The translations under genes and the position numbers were made by a program. This document shows, one piece after another, positions 41,022 through 49,977 of a stretch of 64,000 bases of DNA. Within the stretch, counting starts at the first letter, position 1, and the number at the start of each line of letters is the position of its first letter. The notes below the pieces were generated by a model, which saw only the letters and a program-made list of their open reading frames with translations, ran no database searches and was not told where the DNA came from. The stretch is from contig JABIFF010000008.1 in assembly GCA_018650845.1 (NCBI GenBank), forward strand, positions 248,001 through 312,000, read 5' to 3'. Source of the DNA: Chloroflexota bacterium (lineage in GTDB: Bacteria; Chloroflexota; Dehalococcoidia; Lucifugimonadales; Lucifugimonadaceae).

Positions 41022-43096
41022 CTAGTTAGGCGCAACCATGAAGAAACCGGCCATTTCTAGGTGAAGTGCCGAACAGAACTCCGTGCAGTAGAAGGTGAAG
41101 ACACCTTCGTCTGTAACGTCGAACTCAATTGTTTGGTGCTCACCAGGTTCCAGACTCAAGTTAATGTTCTGGCCAGGCAGTGCGAAGCCGTGTGTGGCAT
41201 CGAACGCAGTTTCTAGGTTTGTCATGTGCCAAGTAACGTGGTCACCAACCTTCACGTTCACCCGTTCAGGAGTGAAGTGAGAGCGGATCAGTGTCGACTT
41301 GACCGTGACTTCGTTACCAGAGCGTGTGACGCCTTCATCACCAGGTGCTACTGCACGTGGGTCAACCGACATCGTCTCTGGGTTCCAGCCAACTTCTGGG
41401 TAAACTTCCCATGCTTTGAGCTTGTCGGCCTTGATGATCTGCGCATAGTGCGGCTCACCAACTCCGATTGGGCTGTCGTAGATCACCGGCATGGTCTCGC
41501 CACCCTCGGAGATGTCCAACAACTGGAAGTTCTGTGGAAGTAGCGGGCCGACTACGTTGAAGCGGTCGATCGACCACTTGTTCATAGCAACCAGGTACTT
41601 ACCGTCTGGACTTACCGTGTCACCTTCAGCAGTGGCCAAGTGACCAATGTTGTAGTGAACCGGAGTCTTCGTAATCAGCTCCCAGTCGGGCTCGCTGTGC
41701 AAGTCACTGAAGCTGCCACCGAGGGTCCAGCGTGCGACTGCAGAGTCGAGGAACAAGGATGTGTATGCGTAACCCTGGTTGTCGAACTGGGTGTGTAGTG
41801 GCCCAAGGCCAACTTCAACCTGTACTTCAACAACGGTGTCGAAATCGAGGATTCCAACGCCGAACACGTCACGCTCGTCTGTGCCAGCAGCGATAGCTGC
41901 CTTGATCTTCGGAACTGAGTAAACAGTTACGTGAGGATCGAGCTTGCCTGATACAACAACGAATTCACCATCTGGCGTTACGTCAGCACCATGCGGGCTC
42001 TTTGGCTCTGGAGCAAAGTGAAGGATGCCTTCAGAAGCGGCAGTTTCGAGTGAGATCACCGGGAATCCGTTGATCAAATCAGTTTTGCCAGCTGCAACTG
42101 CGTCCGTCATTTTCTTGATGTCGAAGATGTGCAGGTAATCCATGTCAGCCTGCGAGATACCAGCCTCTAGAGGCGGGTTACCGTCTTCGATACCACCGGT
42201 TGCCATCTCTGAGTTGAATGAACCACAGAAGATGAGTCCTGCACTTGCGAGCTTGCCTGCATCACACAGGTCCTGCCAGTTAAGGAGGTGTTTCTACAGC
42301 GAATGACTCATCGTAGTTAATTCGGCCGGTTGAACGGTCGAACTTCCACATGGTGAGCACACCACGCCATTTTTCTTCGTACTCGTCGATCGAAGCGTAT
42401 GAACCATCGAGCGGAGCAGGGAACTGACCACCTTCAATTACCCATTCAGTGTCTGGAGTAACCATGGTTGCACCGTGGTTAGACATAGAAAGCGGGTTCT
42501 TGATGATCTGCTTTGTCTCAAAGTCTCGAAGGTCGATAACTGCGATTCGACCGTTTGCCTTCTCATTTATGAAGGCCCAGTCACCATCGTAGTCACCAGC
42601 GGTCTCGGAAAGAGCCGGGTGGTGAGTGTCACCCCCACGTTAGGTCGGTGCCATCAGCGAGGTTACCGTCATCCAAGATGTGACCTGTAGCCCCAGAGTC
42701 TCCAACGGCCCAACCCTGCCATGGTTCAGGTGTGTAAACACCAACAACCTTGAGCAATCTCATCGAAGGAAGTCCGATGATTAGCATCTGACCCGAGTGG
42801 CCACCAGATGCGAATTGGATGTACTCGTCGTGAGTACCAGATGGAACGAAGGTTTTCACCGCAGCTTCGATATCTGCTTCAGTAAGACCACGTTCTGCGG
42901 CGATGGCGCTAACGCCACTTGCCACTTGGCTTCCGCCATCTGAAGAAGCCGGAGCCGCTGTTGCGGTTGGGGTTTCTTCTTCTTTAGAACAGCCCGCAAC
43001 TGCCATGAGCAGTACGAGAGCTAGTATGGACATTGCGACATATAGAGAGCGCTTGCTGCTCTTATGTTCTGGTCCAGCCATTTCATATCCGTTCAT
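41022..43096 (-). CDS. nosZ: Nitrous oxide reductase NosZ, split by two +1 frame shifts
   Basis: Reduces N2O to N2 with the CuZ and CuA centres. Three open pieces (43096-42629, 42486-42280 extended, 42206-41022 extended) join into about 690 aa when one base is skipped at 42629-42637 (GGG-TGA-C, restoring WGDTHHPALSET) and one near 42289-42292 (CCT-TAA-C, restoring the PP.WQDLCDAGKLASAGL stretch). Copper ligands all survive: DTHHP, SNHGATM, PHGAD, GPLHTQFD, GHLATAEGD, and CuA in CTEFCSALHLEM. The N-terminus is a lipoprotein signal (LLMAVAGC), not Tat, as in clade II enzymes. GGGGGAG precedes the ATG at 43096. The gene may be intact through recoding, damaged, or carry sequence errors. Confidence 0.9.
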
Positions 43097-43456
43097 TTAA
43101 CTCCCCCTGAGTTATTCGGAAATTGGTGCGGCGATGTCTCTGGAGGGATTACCAGCCAATTCCACCAAAATCGCCGCTTGATCCAATGCTCCTGCGACCC
43201 TGCGTGAAATAAATCACGGAGCCTGTGAGGAAATCGGGAAGATCGGGCTGGAAATCAAAGAAATGATGGCATTTGACATAGCGTCAACGCGGCACTCGCA
43301 CCATTTTGAGAACGAATGAAACCCGGAATAGGGATATTTATCGCCAAAAAAGCGAATCCTCATGCACGGCATAGAGCGATAGAAAATAGCGGATAAGTAA
43401 GGAATTGTTCGTAGAGGTTGAACTGTTCGATCCGGGATTATTGCTACGATCTAAGG
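43097..43456. promoter_or_regulatory. nosZ upstream region with CRP/FNR-type palindrome
   Basis: About 360 bases without a gene between nosZ and the divergent small membrane protein. At 43203-43218 the perfect palindrome CGTGA-AATAAA-TCACG matches the GTGA-N6-TCAC core bound by CRP/FNR-family regulators, 107 bases before the nosZ ATG. No clear TTGAT-N4-ATCAA box is seen. This may govern low-oxygen or nitrogen-oxide control of the nos operon. Confidence 0.55.
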
Positions 43457-43780
43457 ATGATTCGATCAGGAAAAATCTTTCCACTTGTACTTGTTGCCGC
43501 TGCCGTAGCGTTCATCGCGTTCGGGCTTTTATCAGTTCTGGGCGGTGGAAACACAGTCAGCGGAAAGGTCGTGAGCGTTGATTCAGCTTCCGTTACGACC
43601 ATATCTAGCCTGACAATCGAAGACGACACGGGTGAACAGTGGACGTTCAGAGGGGCAGGAACGTTCTCCGGATTTACTCCGTCACACCTCGAGGAACATC
43701 GTGCGTTACAGGAATCTGTGACAGTCGAGTATGAAGAACTGGATAGTGGAGAGCTATCTATCGTTGGGTTATCTGACTAG
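43457..43780 (+). CDS. Small membrane-anchored OB-fold-like protein
   Basis: 107 aa from the ATG at 43457. One membrane helix (residues about 6-26, FPLVLVAAAVAFIAFGLL) is followed by a small beta-rich domain (VSGKVVSVDSASVTTISSLTIEDDTGEQWTF...VTVEYEEL), similar in style to CcmE-like or other OB-fold domains but without the CcmE haem histidine motif. Function not known. It is convergent with the thioredoxin-like lipoprotein (six-base gap). Confidence 0.65.
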   Translation: MIRSGKIFPLVLVAAAVAFIAFGLLSVLGGGNTVSGKVVSVDSASVTTISSLTIEDDTGEQWTFRGAGTFSGFTPSHLEEHRALQESVTVEYEELDSGELSIVGLSD

Positions 43781-43786
43781 CTCGGT

Positions 43787-44695
43787 TCAGGAACTGGCGA
43801 GCACAGGGAGCAGATACTCTTCGACTTCATCGAAAGTTACGAACGCTTCAAAGCGGCCTGCAACGATTCCGTTACCGTCGACCACAAATGTCCAAGGCTC
43901 AGTATGGAATTCCCATTCGTGGATAACCGATGACTCAATTCCAAGCGAAGGGTCTCCCGCAGCAAGCATCTCTTCAGGATTGTCGAATATTTCAACATGG
44001 ATGAAGTTGACTAAGCCTTTGTGCTTATCGTCGAGCTGAGCTAGAACTTCCGTTTGCGGGCCACATGTGCCAGATTGGCAGTATGCAGGCGTGGAGAACG
44101 AAATAACTGTGGGCTTCCTTGTAGCCACAGCATCGTCAAAGCTGATGGCGTAGAGATCGGCATCTGGCGTTGGCGCACTTGTAATCGATCGAAGGTTGCC
44201 GTCTGCGGGTTCAGTCTTCGTGGCTGTGAGAGGGGCAGCATCGCCTATATCAGGCGCGTCGGTTGCAGATTTGACTAGTATTCCGGATCCTGCGGGGAGC
44301 ATTGAATCGTCTGTCTTTGACCGAACTTTGATGCTCCAGAAGCCAACTTCATCGAAAGTCATTGTCGCGGTATAAGTACCACTACGAACTGGCCACGCCC
44401 GCCACTTGAGGTCTTCTACTACCCGAGCAACATCTGAATCAGGTGCCGTGTAGGTAACTTCGAGCTCGTCCGCTTTGTCGTCGAAGCGGGTTCCGTCGAT
44501 CATTTGAATGTTGAGTGGGATTCTTGCCGTGCCCAAACCTATGTCTGAAGCGGCAGCAAATACAACTAGTGCGTCGGGCTGACTAGCGTTTTCGGTATCG
44601 GAAGCAGTTGAACAGCCAAATGCTGCAAACGCTAGTAAAAATAGCGAACCGATTAGAACTATTGATGACTTACTCAATGTGAATGAATTCCTCAA
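43787..44695 (-). CDS. Lipoprotein with C-terminal thioredoxin-like domain
   Basis: 302 aa. Signal with lipobox AFGC. The middle (about 40-150) is an Ig-like domain (MTFDEVGFWSIKVRSKTDD). The C-terminal 110 residues form a thioredoxin-like fold: VISFSTPAYCQSGTCGPQTEVL with C-x4-C instead of C-x2-C, then VNFIHVEIFDNPEEM and EPWTFVVDGNGIVAGRFEAFVTFDE. It may handle thiols or metal (Sco-like) outside the membrane. Its position near the nos operon could point to copper delivery, but this is inference. Confidence 0.75.
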   Translation of the reverse strand: MRNSFTLSKSSIVLIGSLFLLAFAAFGCSTASDTENASQPDALVVFAAASDIGLGTARIPLNIQMIDGTRFDDKADELEVTYTAPDSDVARVVEDLKWRAWPVRSGTYTATMTFDEVGFWSIKVRSKTDDSMLPAGSGILVKSATDAPDIGDAAPLTATKTEPADGNLRSITSAPTPDADLYAISFDDAVATRKPTVISFSTPAYCQSGTCGPQTEVLAQLDDKHKGLVNFIHVEIFDNPEEMLAAGDPSLGIESSVIHEWEFHTEPWTFVVDGNGIVAGRFEAFVTFDEVEEYLLPVLASS

Positions 44696-44917
44696 CGCAA
44701 CAACATCGCACGATGCTGGTGCGAATTTCAGTTCGGCTCTGACGTGTGTCCAGCGATAACGATAAACGTATATCGAAGAATTTTGGGTTTATTGAAAGTG
44801 AATCAGTTGTGATCTTTTTCCATATGATCAACCGCTTTGCGTGATTCGCGAGGTACTATTTTCTTCTTCGATCGCAACATTCGCGAATCCGATTAGTGAA
44901 GTTCTTCAGGAATAGAC

Positions 44918-45838
44918 ATGGCAATACCAACTACAGATCCGATTATTGTTGCACCAACAAATATGCCGTTTCGAGCAGACGAATCGCTCGATCTCGATGC
45001 ACTCGCGAGAAACGTGGACAAATTTTCGAGCACGGCGCTCTCAGGATTCGTTGTGGGTAGCTATGGTGGGGAAGAGTTTCACATGGGCGAACCTGAGAAG
45101 GTTTCAGCCATCAAAACTGTCGCCGAGGCACACGCTGGACGCCGGTTCGTAATTGCAGGTATCGACGCTCTATCTCCAACGGAAGCAGTTCGATTATCGA
45201 ATTTGTACGCTGAAGCAGGCGCCGATATGGTTCGCGTTCGCATTCCACCTGCAAATCGAGGCGTGAACTCTGCTCCTATTCAGGATTACTACGAACAGGT
45301 AACGCAAGGTAGTCCCGTTCCGGTCGTGATCATCCACCAACCAAAGACTCCGATGGGAGTGGACGTAACGAAGGAAGAGATCAAAGATCTGACCGCATTC
45401 GACAATGTGTTCGCCTACATCATGTCTCTGAACTACCGATACGAGTGCCGAATCGCTCAATTCGTGAACGAACAGGTGAAGCTCTGGACATGCAACGGCA
45501 CGCTTCTGATGCCGGGTGGAATGATCGGCGCTGTTGGAGCCTGCTTGCTGTTCGGTAACTGGGGACCCCACATCGCTCGCGACATCATCCAGGCTTGTCT
45601 TGATGGTCGCTACGCCGAGGCTCGTGAAATGCAAGAACGGATCAATAACGTCGATTCGATCGGTATGTCATGGGGCGTAGGGGTTCAGAAGACAGGTCTC
45701 AACCTGATGGGCTATGAAGGAACTGTTCCTCGTAAGCCGAATCTGCCGCTTTCCGAATCACAGACCGCCGCTATGAAAGAAGCTTTGATCGAAGCAGGCA
45801 TCATGAATGCTGATGGAACTCCTGCACCGCAAATCTAG
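44918..45838 (+). CDS. DapA-family protein without the Schiff-base lysine
   Basis: 306 aa, dihydrodipicolinate synthase/N-acetylneuraminate lyase fold. The opening APTNMPFRADESLDLDALARNVD, the SYGGEEFHM segment in place of GTTGE, and AGADMVRVRIPP align. In the strand where the family has GIK, this protein has FDNVFAYIMSLNYR, so the catalytic lysine is absent; the YN.P tyrosine region is IIHQPKTP. It may have a different reaction or bind substrate only. First gene of an operon with the RraA-like and enolase genes; AGGAA precedes the ATG. Confidence 0.82.
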   Translation: MAIPTTDPIIVAPTNMPFRADESLDLDALARNVDKFSSTALSGFVVGSYGGEEFHMGEPEKVSAIKTVAEAHAGRRFVIAGIDALSPTEAVRLSNLYAEAGADMVRVRIPPANRGVNSAPIQDYYEQVTQGSPVPVVIIHQPKTPMGVDVTKEEIKDLTAFDNVFAYIMSLNYRYECRIAQFVNEQVKLWTCNGTLLMPGGMIGAVGACLLFGNWGPHIARDIIQACLDGRYAEAREMQERINNVDSIGMSWGVGVQKTGLNLMGYEGTVPRKPNLPLSESQTAAMKEALIEAGIMNADGTPAPQI

Positions 45839-45897
45839 GTGTAGAATTTTCGGTCGTAAATTCGCTCTTTCGAAACAAATATTTCACTAAGGAAATT

Positions 45898-46707
45898 ATG
45901 AACGTAACTAATCCCGATATGATCAGAGCTGTTACCAGTAAATGGGACGGTGAACGAGATGCAAATGGTCGACCATTGGTGTCGGACGATATTCTCGAGC
46001 GGATGAAGCTGGTGACCACCGAAGAGGCGTGGGGAACTTGCAAGCGGAACGACTACCATTTCCAGTTTGCTGGTGACTGGATGAATCTACATCCTGGACG
46101 TGTGATCGTCGGTAGGGCAGTTACTTGTCGATGGGTTCCACGTCGACCAGATGTGCACGATTCAATCGATAAGCAGGGTGAAGAAGACGACCGTGTTGGA
46201 TTCCAGAACTCGTGGGTTATCGATGAACTTGAACAGGGCGACCTGATTGTTGTCGACCTATTCGGAAAAATTTACAACGGAACTTTCGCCGGCGATAACC
46301 TCGCAACGGCAATCAAGTCTCGTTCTGGAACTGGAATGGTGATCGATGGTGGGATTCGCGACACGCAGCGGATTCTCGAAATGGACGATTTCAATGCGTT
46401 CGTCCGTGGTGTTGACCCAAGTGCGATTCTCGATGTGAGCATGCCTGAAATAAACGGCATCACCCGCATTGGGGAAGCAACATGTGTACCTGGAGACGTG
46501 GTTCTTGGAACCAGCACCGGAGTTATCTTCATTCCGCCTCATTTGGCGCTTGAAGTTGTGGAACGGTCGGAAGCGATCCGGCTGAAAGACGAGTTTGGCC
46601 AGTTGCGAATTCGTGAAGGTGTGTACACGCCCGGTGAAGTAGACCGGAAATTCTCAGAAGCTATGGACAAAGATTTTGAAGACTGGAAAGCCGCTCGCCT
46701 GAAGTAG
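45898..46707 (+). CDS. RraA-like/HMG aldolase-family protein
   Basis: 269 aa. The RraA/4-hydroxy-4-methyl-2-oxoglutarate aldolase core is visible: GRVIVGRAVTCRW, GDLIVVDLFGKI, GDNLATAIKSRSGTGMVIDGGIRD with the conserved Arg-Asp, and PGDVVLGTSTGVIFIP. Family members cleave 4-hydroxy-2-oxoacids to pyruvate, using a divalent metal. It is longer than RraA (about 160 aa), with N- and C-terminal helical additions. AAGGA lies four bases before ATG. It sits 60 bases after the DapA-like gene and overlaps the extended frame of the enolase gene. Confidence 0.85.
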   Translation: MNVTNPDMIRAVTSKWDGERDANGRPLVSDDILERMKLVTTEEAWGTCKRNDYHFQFAGDWMNLHPGRVIVGRAVTCRWVPRRPDVHDSIDKQGEEDDRVGFQNSWVIDELEQGDLIVVDLFGKIYNGTFAGDNLATAIKSRSGTGMVIDGGIRDTQRILEMDDFNAFVRGVDPSAILDVSMPEINGITRIGEATCVPGDVVLGTSTGVIFIPPHLALEVVERSEAIRLKDEFGQLRIREGVYTPGEVDRKFSEAMDKDFEDWKAARLK

Positions 46708-46760
46708 TGGGTAGCCGGTTTTTCACTCAGCTAGATTCAAATACAAGGAAAATTAGTAAA

Positions 46761-48065
46761 TTGGCAGATCAGAACACAAGTGCAGTTGATCAGGTAAAGA
46801 CTTCTTCAAGTCCTTCTGACCTTCGAATTACCGACATGCGAATTGCAGTTGTCGGTGGTGGCGGATGGCGATGGCCGATCATCAAGCTTGAGACCAACCA
46901 GGGTCTTGTTGGTATTGGTGAAGTGCGTGATGGAGCATCAGCACGTTACGCTCTCATGCTCAAGAGTCGATTACTCGGTGAAAACCCGTGCGACATCGAC
47001 CGTCTATTCCAGAAGATCAAGCCATTTGGTGGCCATGGTCGACTCGGTGGTGGCGTATGTGGAATCGAAATGGCACTCTGTGACGTCGCAGGTAAGGCTT
47101 ACGGCGTACCGGCTTACATGTTTGCCGGCGGAAAGTACCGTGACAACGTGAAGGTTTACGCCGACACTCCTTCGAAGAAAGACCCTGAAGAGATGGGCAA
47201 GCTTCTGAAGGGTCGTATGGATCGTGGGTTCGAATTCCTGAAGATGGATATTGGAACTTGGATCGCTGAAGAATCTGAAGGCGGAGTCATCAACAAGAAG
47301 ATTTCACAAGAATCAAACACGTTGATGCACCCTTTCACAGGTATTCAGGTCACTGACTACGGTATTTCCAAGATGCAGGAGTACGTTTCAACCGTTCGAG
47401 ACATCATTGGATATGAGATTCCATTGGCGTCTGACCATTTCGGTCACATGGGTGTTGAGAACGCCATTCGAATTGGTAAGGCTCTCGACCAGTTCACACT
47501 TGCTTGGTACGAAGACATGATCCCGTGGCAGTTTGTTGACCAGTGGCAGGCATTGAAGGCCGGCGTCGACACTCCTGTTTGCACAGGTGAAGACATCTAC
47601 TGTCTCGATGGCTTCAAGCCTCTCGTAGACGGTCGAGCGATTTCAGTTGCTCACCCTGACCTTGCGACATCTGGTGGAATTATCGAAACAAAGCGAATTG
47701 CTGACTACTGCCGAGATGCAGGAATCGGTGTAGCGCTTCACCAGGCCGGTTCACCGGTTGTGGCAATGGCAAATGCACACTCAGCAATGGCAATGGAGAA
47801 CTTCATTGCGCTCGAGATGCACTCGGTCGACAACCCATGGTGGAATGACATCGTCGACCTTGTCGGTCAAGAGGGCGACGTAATCCAGAACGGTTACGTC
47901 AACGTCACTGACGCACCGGGACTTGGTCTTGAGATCAACGAAGAGGCAGTTGCTGAGAACCTTGCCAAGGCAAGCGAAACTCGTGCAGGTGTCTACCCGG
48001 CCGGCGTGTTTGAGGACTCCTCAGAGTGGGACGAACTCGATGCACACGACCGAGTGTGGAGCTAA
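46761..48065 (+). CDS. Enolase-superfamily protein (mandelate racemase-like), paralog 2
   Basis: 434 aa from TTG at 46761 (AAGGA 11 bases upstream); the frame extends to GTG 46707. Motifs: CDVAGKAYGVPAYMFAGGKYRD, Lys in FLKMDIGT, metal ligands in LASDHFGHMG (Asp-x-His), WYEDMIP and CTGEDIY, and the catalytic His in VALHQAGSPV. The Asp-His pattern is that of acid-sugar dehydratases. It ends the DapA-like/RraA-like operon, so the three probably degrade one sugar acid or related 2-hydroxyacid to pyruvate-level products. A strong terminator follows. Confidence 0.9.
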   Translation: MADQNTSAVDQVKTSSSPSDLRITDMRIAVVGGGGWRWPIIKLETNQGLVGIGEVRDGASARYALMLKSRLLGENPCDIDRLFQKIKPFGGHGRLGGGVCGIEMALCDVAGKAYGVPAYMFAGGKYRDNVKVYADTPSKKDPEEMGKLLKGRMDRGFEFLKMDIGTWIAEESEGGVINKKISQESNTLMHPFTGIQVTDYGISKMQEYVSTVRDIIGYEIPLASDHFGHMGVENAIRIGKALDQFTLAWYEDMIPWQFVDQWQALKAGVDTPVCTGEDIYCLDGFKPLVDGRAISVAHPDLATSGGIIETKRIADYCRDAGIGVALHQAGSPVVAMANAHSAMAMENFIALEMHSVDNPWWNDIVDLVGQEGDVIQNGYVNVTDAPGLGLEINEEAVAENLAKASETRAGVYPAGVFEDSSEWDELDAHDRVWS

Positions 48066-48090
48066 CGTTTTAGTTCAAAATTGAATAATG

Positions 48091-48127
48091 AAAGGCCGCC
48101 GGAGATTTATTCGGCGGCCTTTTTTTG
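48091..48127 (+). terminator. Rho-independent terminator
   Basis: An 11-bp stem AAAGGCCGCCG/CGGCGGCCTTT with a ten-base loop, followed by T7; it ends the DapA-like/RraA-like/enolase operon. Confidence 0.93.
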
Positions 48128-48221
48128 TTTCGAACAGATTCAACTCTCTTGAATTCGGTATTGGCATTGCTATGCGTTAGGTAGGGCAGAACGCAGACAC
48201 TTACCGGATAAGAGGTAAAAA

Positions 48222-49916
48222 ATGTTCATTTCACATCCGTTTTCATTAATTCGTTCGAGACAAGTCTTCAAGTACGCAGCTGTATCAATGTTCGCGATTC
48301 TGAGCATTGCACTATTTGCTGCTTGTGATGGAGCAACTGGCGCAGACGGTCCGCAAGGTCCGACGGGATCAACCGGCCCACAGGGTGAACCTGGTGCCGA
48401 TGGTGCGTTAGGGCCACAAGGACTTCCTGGAGAACCCGGAGAATCTGGGCCAGAAGGTGAATCGGGTGAAACAGGTGCTACAGGTCCCGCTGGACCGGCA
48501 GGTAGCTCTTCGGGGATTGAAGCTGGTGATGGTCTGACATTGGCGAGCGACGTGCTTTCTGCCGATTTGTCAGGTAGTGGCAGTGCGACGAGCTTGTCAC
48601 GCTCCGACCACGATCATGACACTGAGTACTACGGCACATCAGTTGTAGACGCAGCCATTGCTGCCGCGAGTAGCTGGCCGAATCTCACCGACGTGCCTAC
48701 GAGCCTTGCTGATGGTGTCGATGCCGATACGCTTGCCGCGCTCGCTTGCTCAGATGGACAAACCGCAAGCTTCATGTCTGGTGCTTGGGCATGTAACTCT
48801 GCAGCTGGTGCAGGCTCTGGCTCAAACTTGCTGACGAACCTGAACACCGTGCTATTTTCAAATGTCGCTACCGGCCAGGAATTGACGATGGAAATGGGTG
48901 TGGACGGGCTTGCTTTGATTGCCTACTACGACCGCAGTACTCGAAAATTGAACACTGTTCATTGCTCTGACGCCGACTGCGCTACCTTCACTTCAACCAC
49001 TCACACATCTAGTGGGAGCGCAGGCGAATTCCTCGATCTCGCAATCGGGCTAGACGGTCGTGCAGTTGTGAGCATGTATGACAACTCAACAAATTCTGAC
49101 TCGACCGTGGAGTTTAATCTCAAAGTCATGAGGTGTGCAGATATCGCTTGCACATCAGGTGCAACGGTTACGGTTGATGAGGCAGGTGATGTTGGCCAAT
49201 ACAACTCGATCGCCATTCGACCGAACGGTCTCCCAGTAATTAGTTATCGTGATGTGACAAATGGCGAACTGAAATTTGCGTTCTGTGAAGACGCTGGTTG
49301 CGCCACTTCGGAGATAAACGTAATTGACACCATCGCCGATGGCACTCACTCGGAAATTATCATCGGATTCGATGATCTTCCGATTGTTGCGTATCGGGTT
49401 GAAGGAGCAAAATCGCTTCATGTTGCTCATTGCTCCAATGAAAAGTGCACAAGCTCAACTCAGACGATTGTCGATGCTGCGGTAAACACTGGCGAATATG
49501 TTTCGATGATAGTAGGTTCGGACGGACTGGCAGTAATGTCCTACTTCGATCGAACCTCGGACTCACTGAAAGTGGTGCACTGCAATACTCTTGATTGTTC
49601 TGATTCAACGAGCACTGTAGTCGATAACTCTGGCTCGTCGGGACAGTGGCCAGCGATCACATTGGGTAGCGACGGCAATCCCATAGTGTTCTTCGAAGAC
49701 AAATTCAAAACTGCCCTCCGATTGGCAAAGTGTCTGGACGTTTCATGCACAACATCGATCAAGAAGGTGCTGGTCACCGATGGCGTTGTTGGCCGGAAGA
49801 ACGTTGCGCTGACTCGAACAAACGGAAATCCGCTTGTTTTGTATGAAAACCTCGACAACGAGGAAATCAACATATTGAGTTGCGCTAACCCCTTATGCTT
49901 GCCATATGGCGATTAG
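48222..49916 (+). CDS. Lipoprotein with collagen-like stalk and seven C-x4-C repeats
   Basis: 564 aa, secreted and probably lipid-anchored (lipobox LFAAC). Residues about 37-95 are Gly-x-y collagen-like repeats ([19 protein letters not shown] and so on), then a linker. From about residue 215 to the end are seven repeats of about 50 residues, each ending in C-x4-C: at 248, 305, 355, 404, 454, 504 and 554. A typical unit reads GxDGLxLIxYxDxxxxxLxxxHCxxxxC. Seven such units suggest a seven-bladed beta-propeller with one disulfide per blade. A surface binding or adhesion role is likely; no catalytic motif is seen. Confidence 0.8.
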   Translation: MFISHPFSLIRSRQVFKYAAVSMFAILSIALFAACDGATGADGPQGPTGSTGPQGEPGADGALGPQGLPGEPGESGPEGESGETGATGPAGPAGSSSGIEAGDGLTLASDVLSADLSGSGSATSLSRSDHDHDTEYYGTSVVDAAIAAASSWPNLTDVPTSLADGVDADTLAALACSDGQTASFMSGAWACNSAAGAGSGSNLLTNLNTVLFSNVATGQELTMEMGVDGLALIAYYDRSTRKLNTVHCSDADCATFTSTTHTSSGSAGEFLDLAIGLDGRAVVSMYDNSTNSDSTVEFNLKVMRCADIACTSGATVTVDEAGDVGQYNSIAIRPNGLPVISYRDVTNGELKFAFCEDAGCATSEINVIDTIADGTHSEIIIGFDDLPIVAYRVEGAKSLHVAHCSNEKCTSSTQTIVDAAVNTGEYVSMIVGSDGLAVMSYFDRTSDSLKVVHCNTLDCSDSTSTVVDNSGSSGQWPAITLGSDGNPIVFFEDKFKTALRLAKCLDVSCTTSIKKVLVTDGVVGRKNVALTRTNGNPLVLYENLDNEEINILSCANPLCLPYGD

Positions 49917-49945
49917 CGGCAGCGTCGGAAAATAAGAGTGTCTAT

Positions 49946-49977
49946 AAAACCCTGGTCGTTATTCGGCCAGGGTTTTT
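49946..49977. terminator. Bidirectional terminator between convergent genes
   Basis: Stem AAAACCCTGG/CCAGGGTTTT with an eleven-base loop and T runs on both strands. It overlaps the last codons and stop (49959-49961) of the minus-strand methyltransferase gene. Confidence 0.85.

Noticed and set aside
37012-43096. Horizontal transfer island borders around the nos operon
   Set aside because: No tRNA, integrase, direct repeats or clear composition change was seen at either side.
48337-48510. A simple tandem DNA repeat in the collagen-like region
   Set aside because: The Gly-x-y periodicity is at protein level; the DNA units differ and are not exact repeats.
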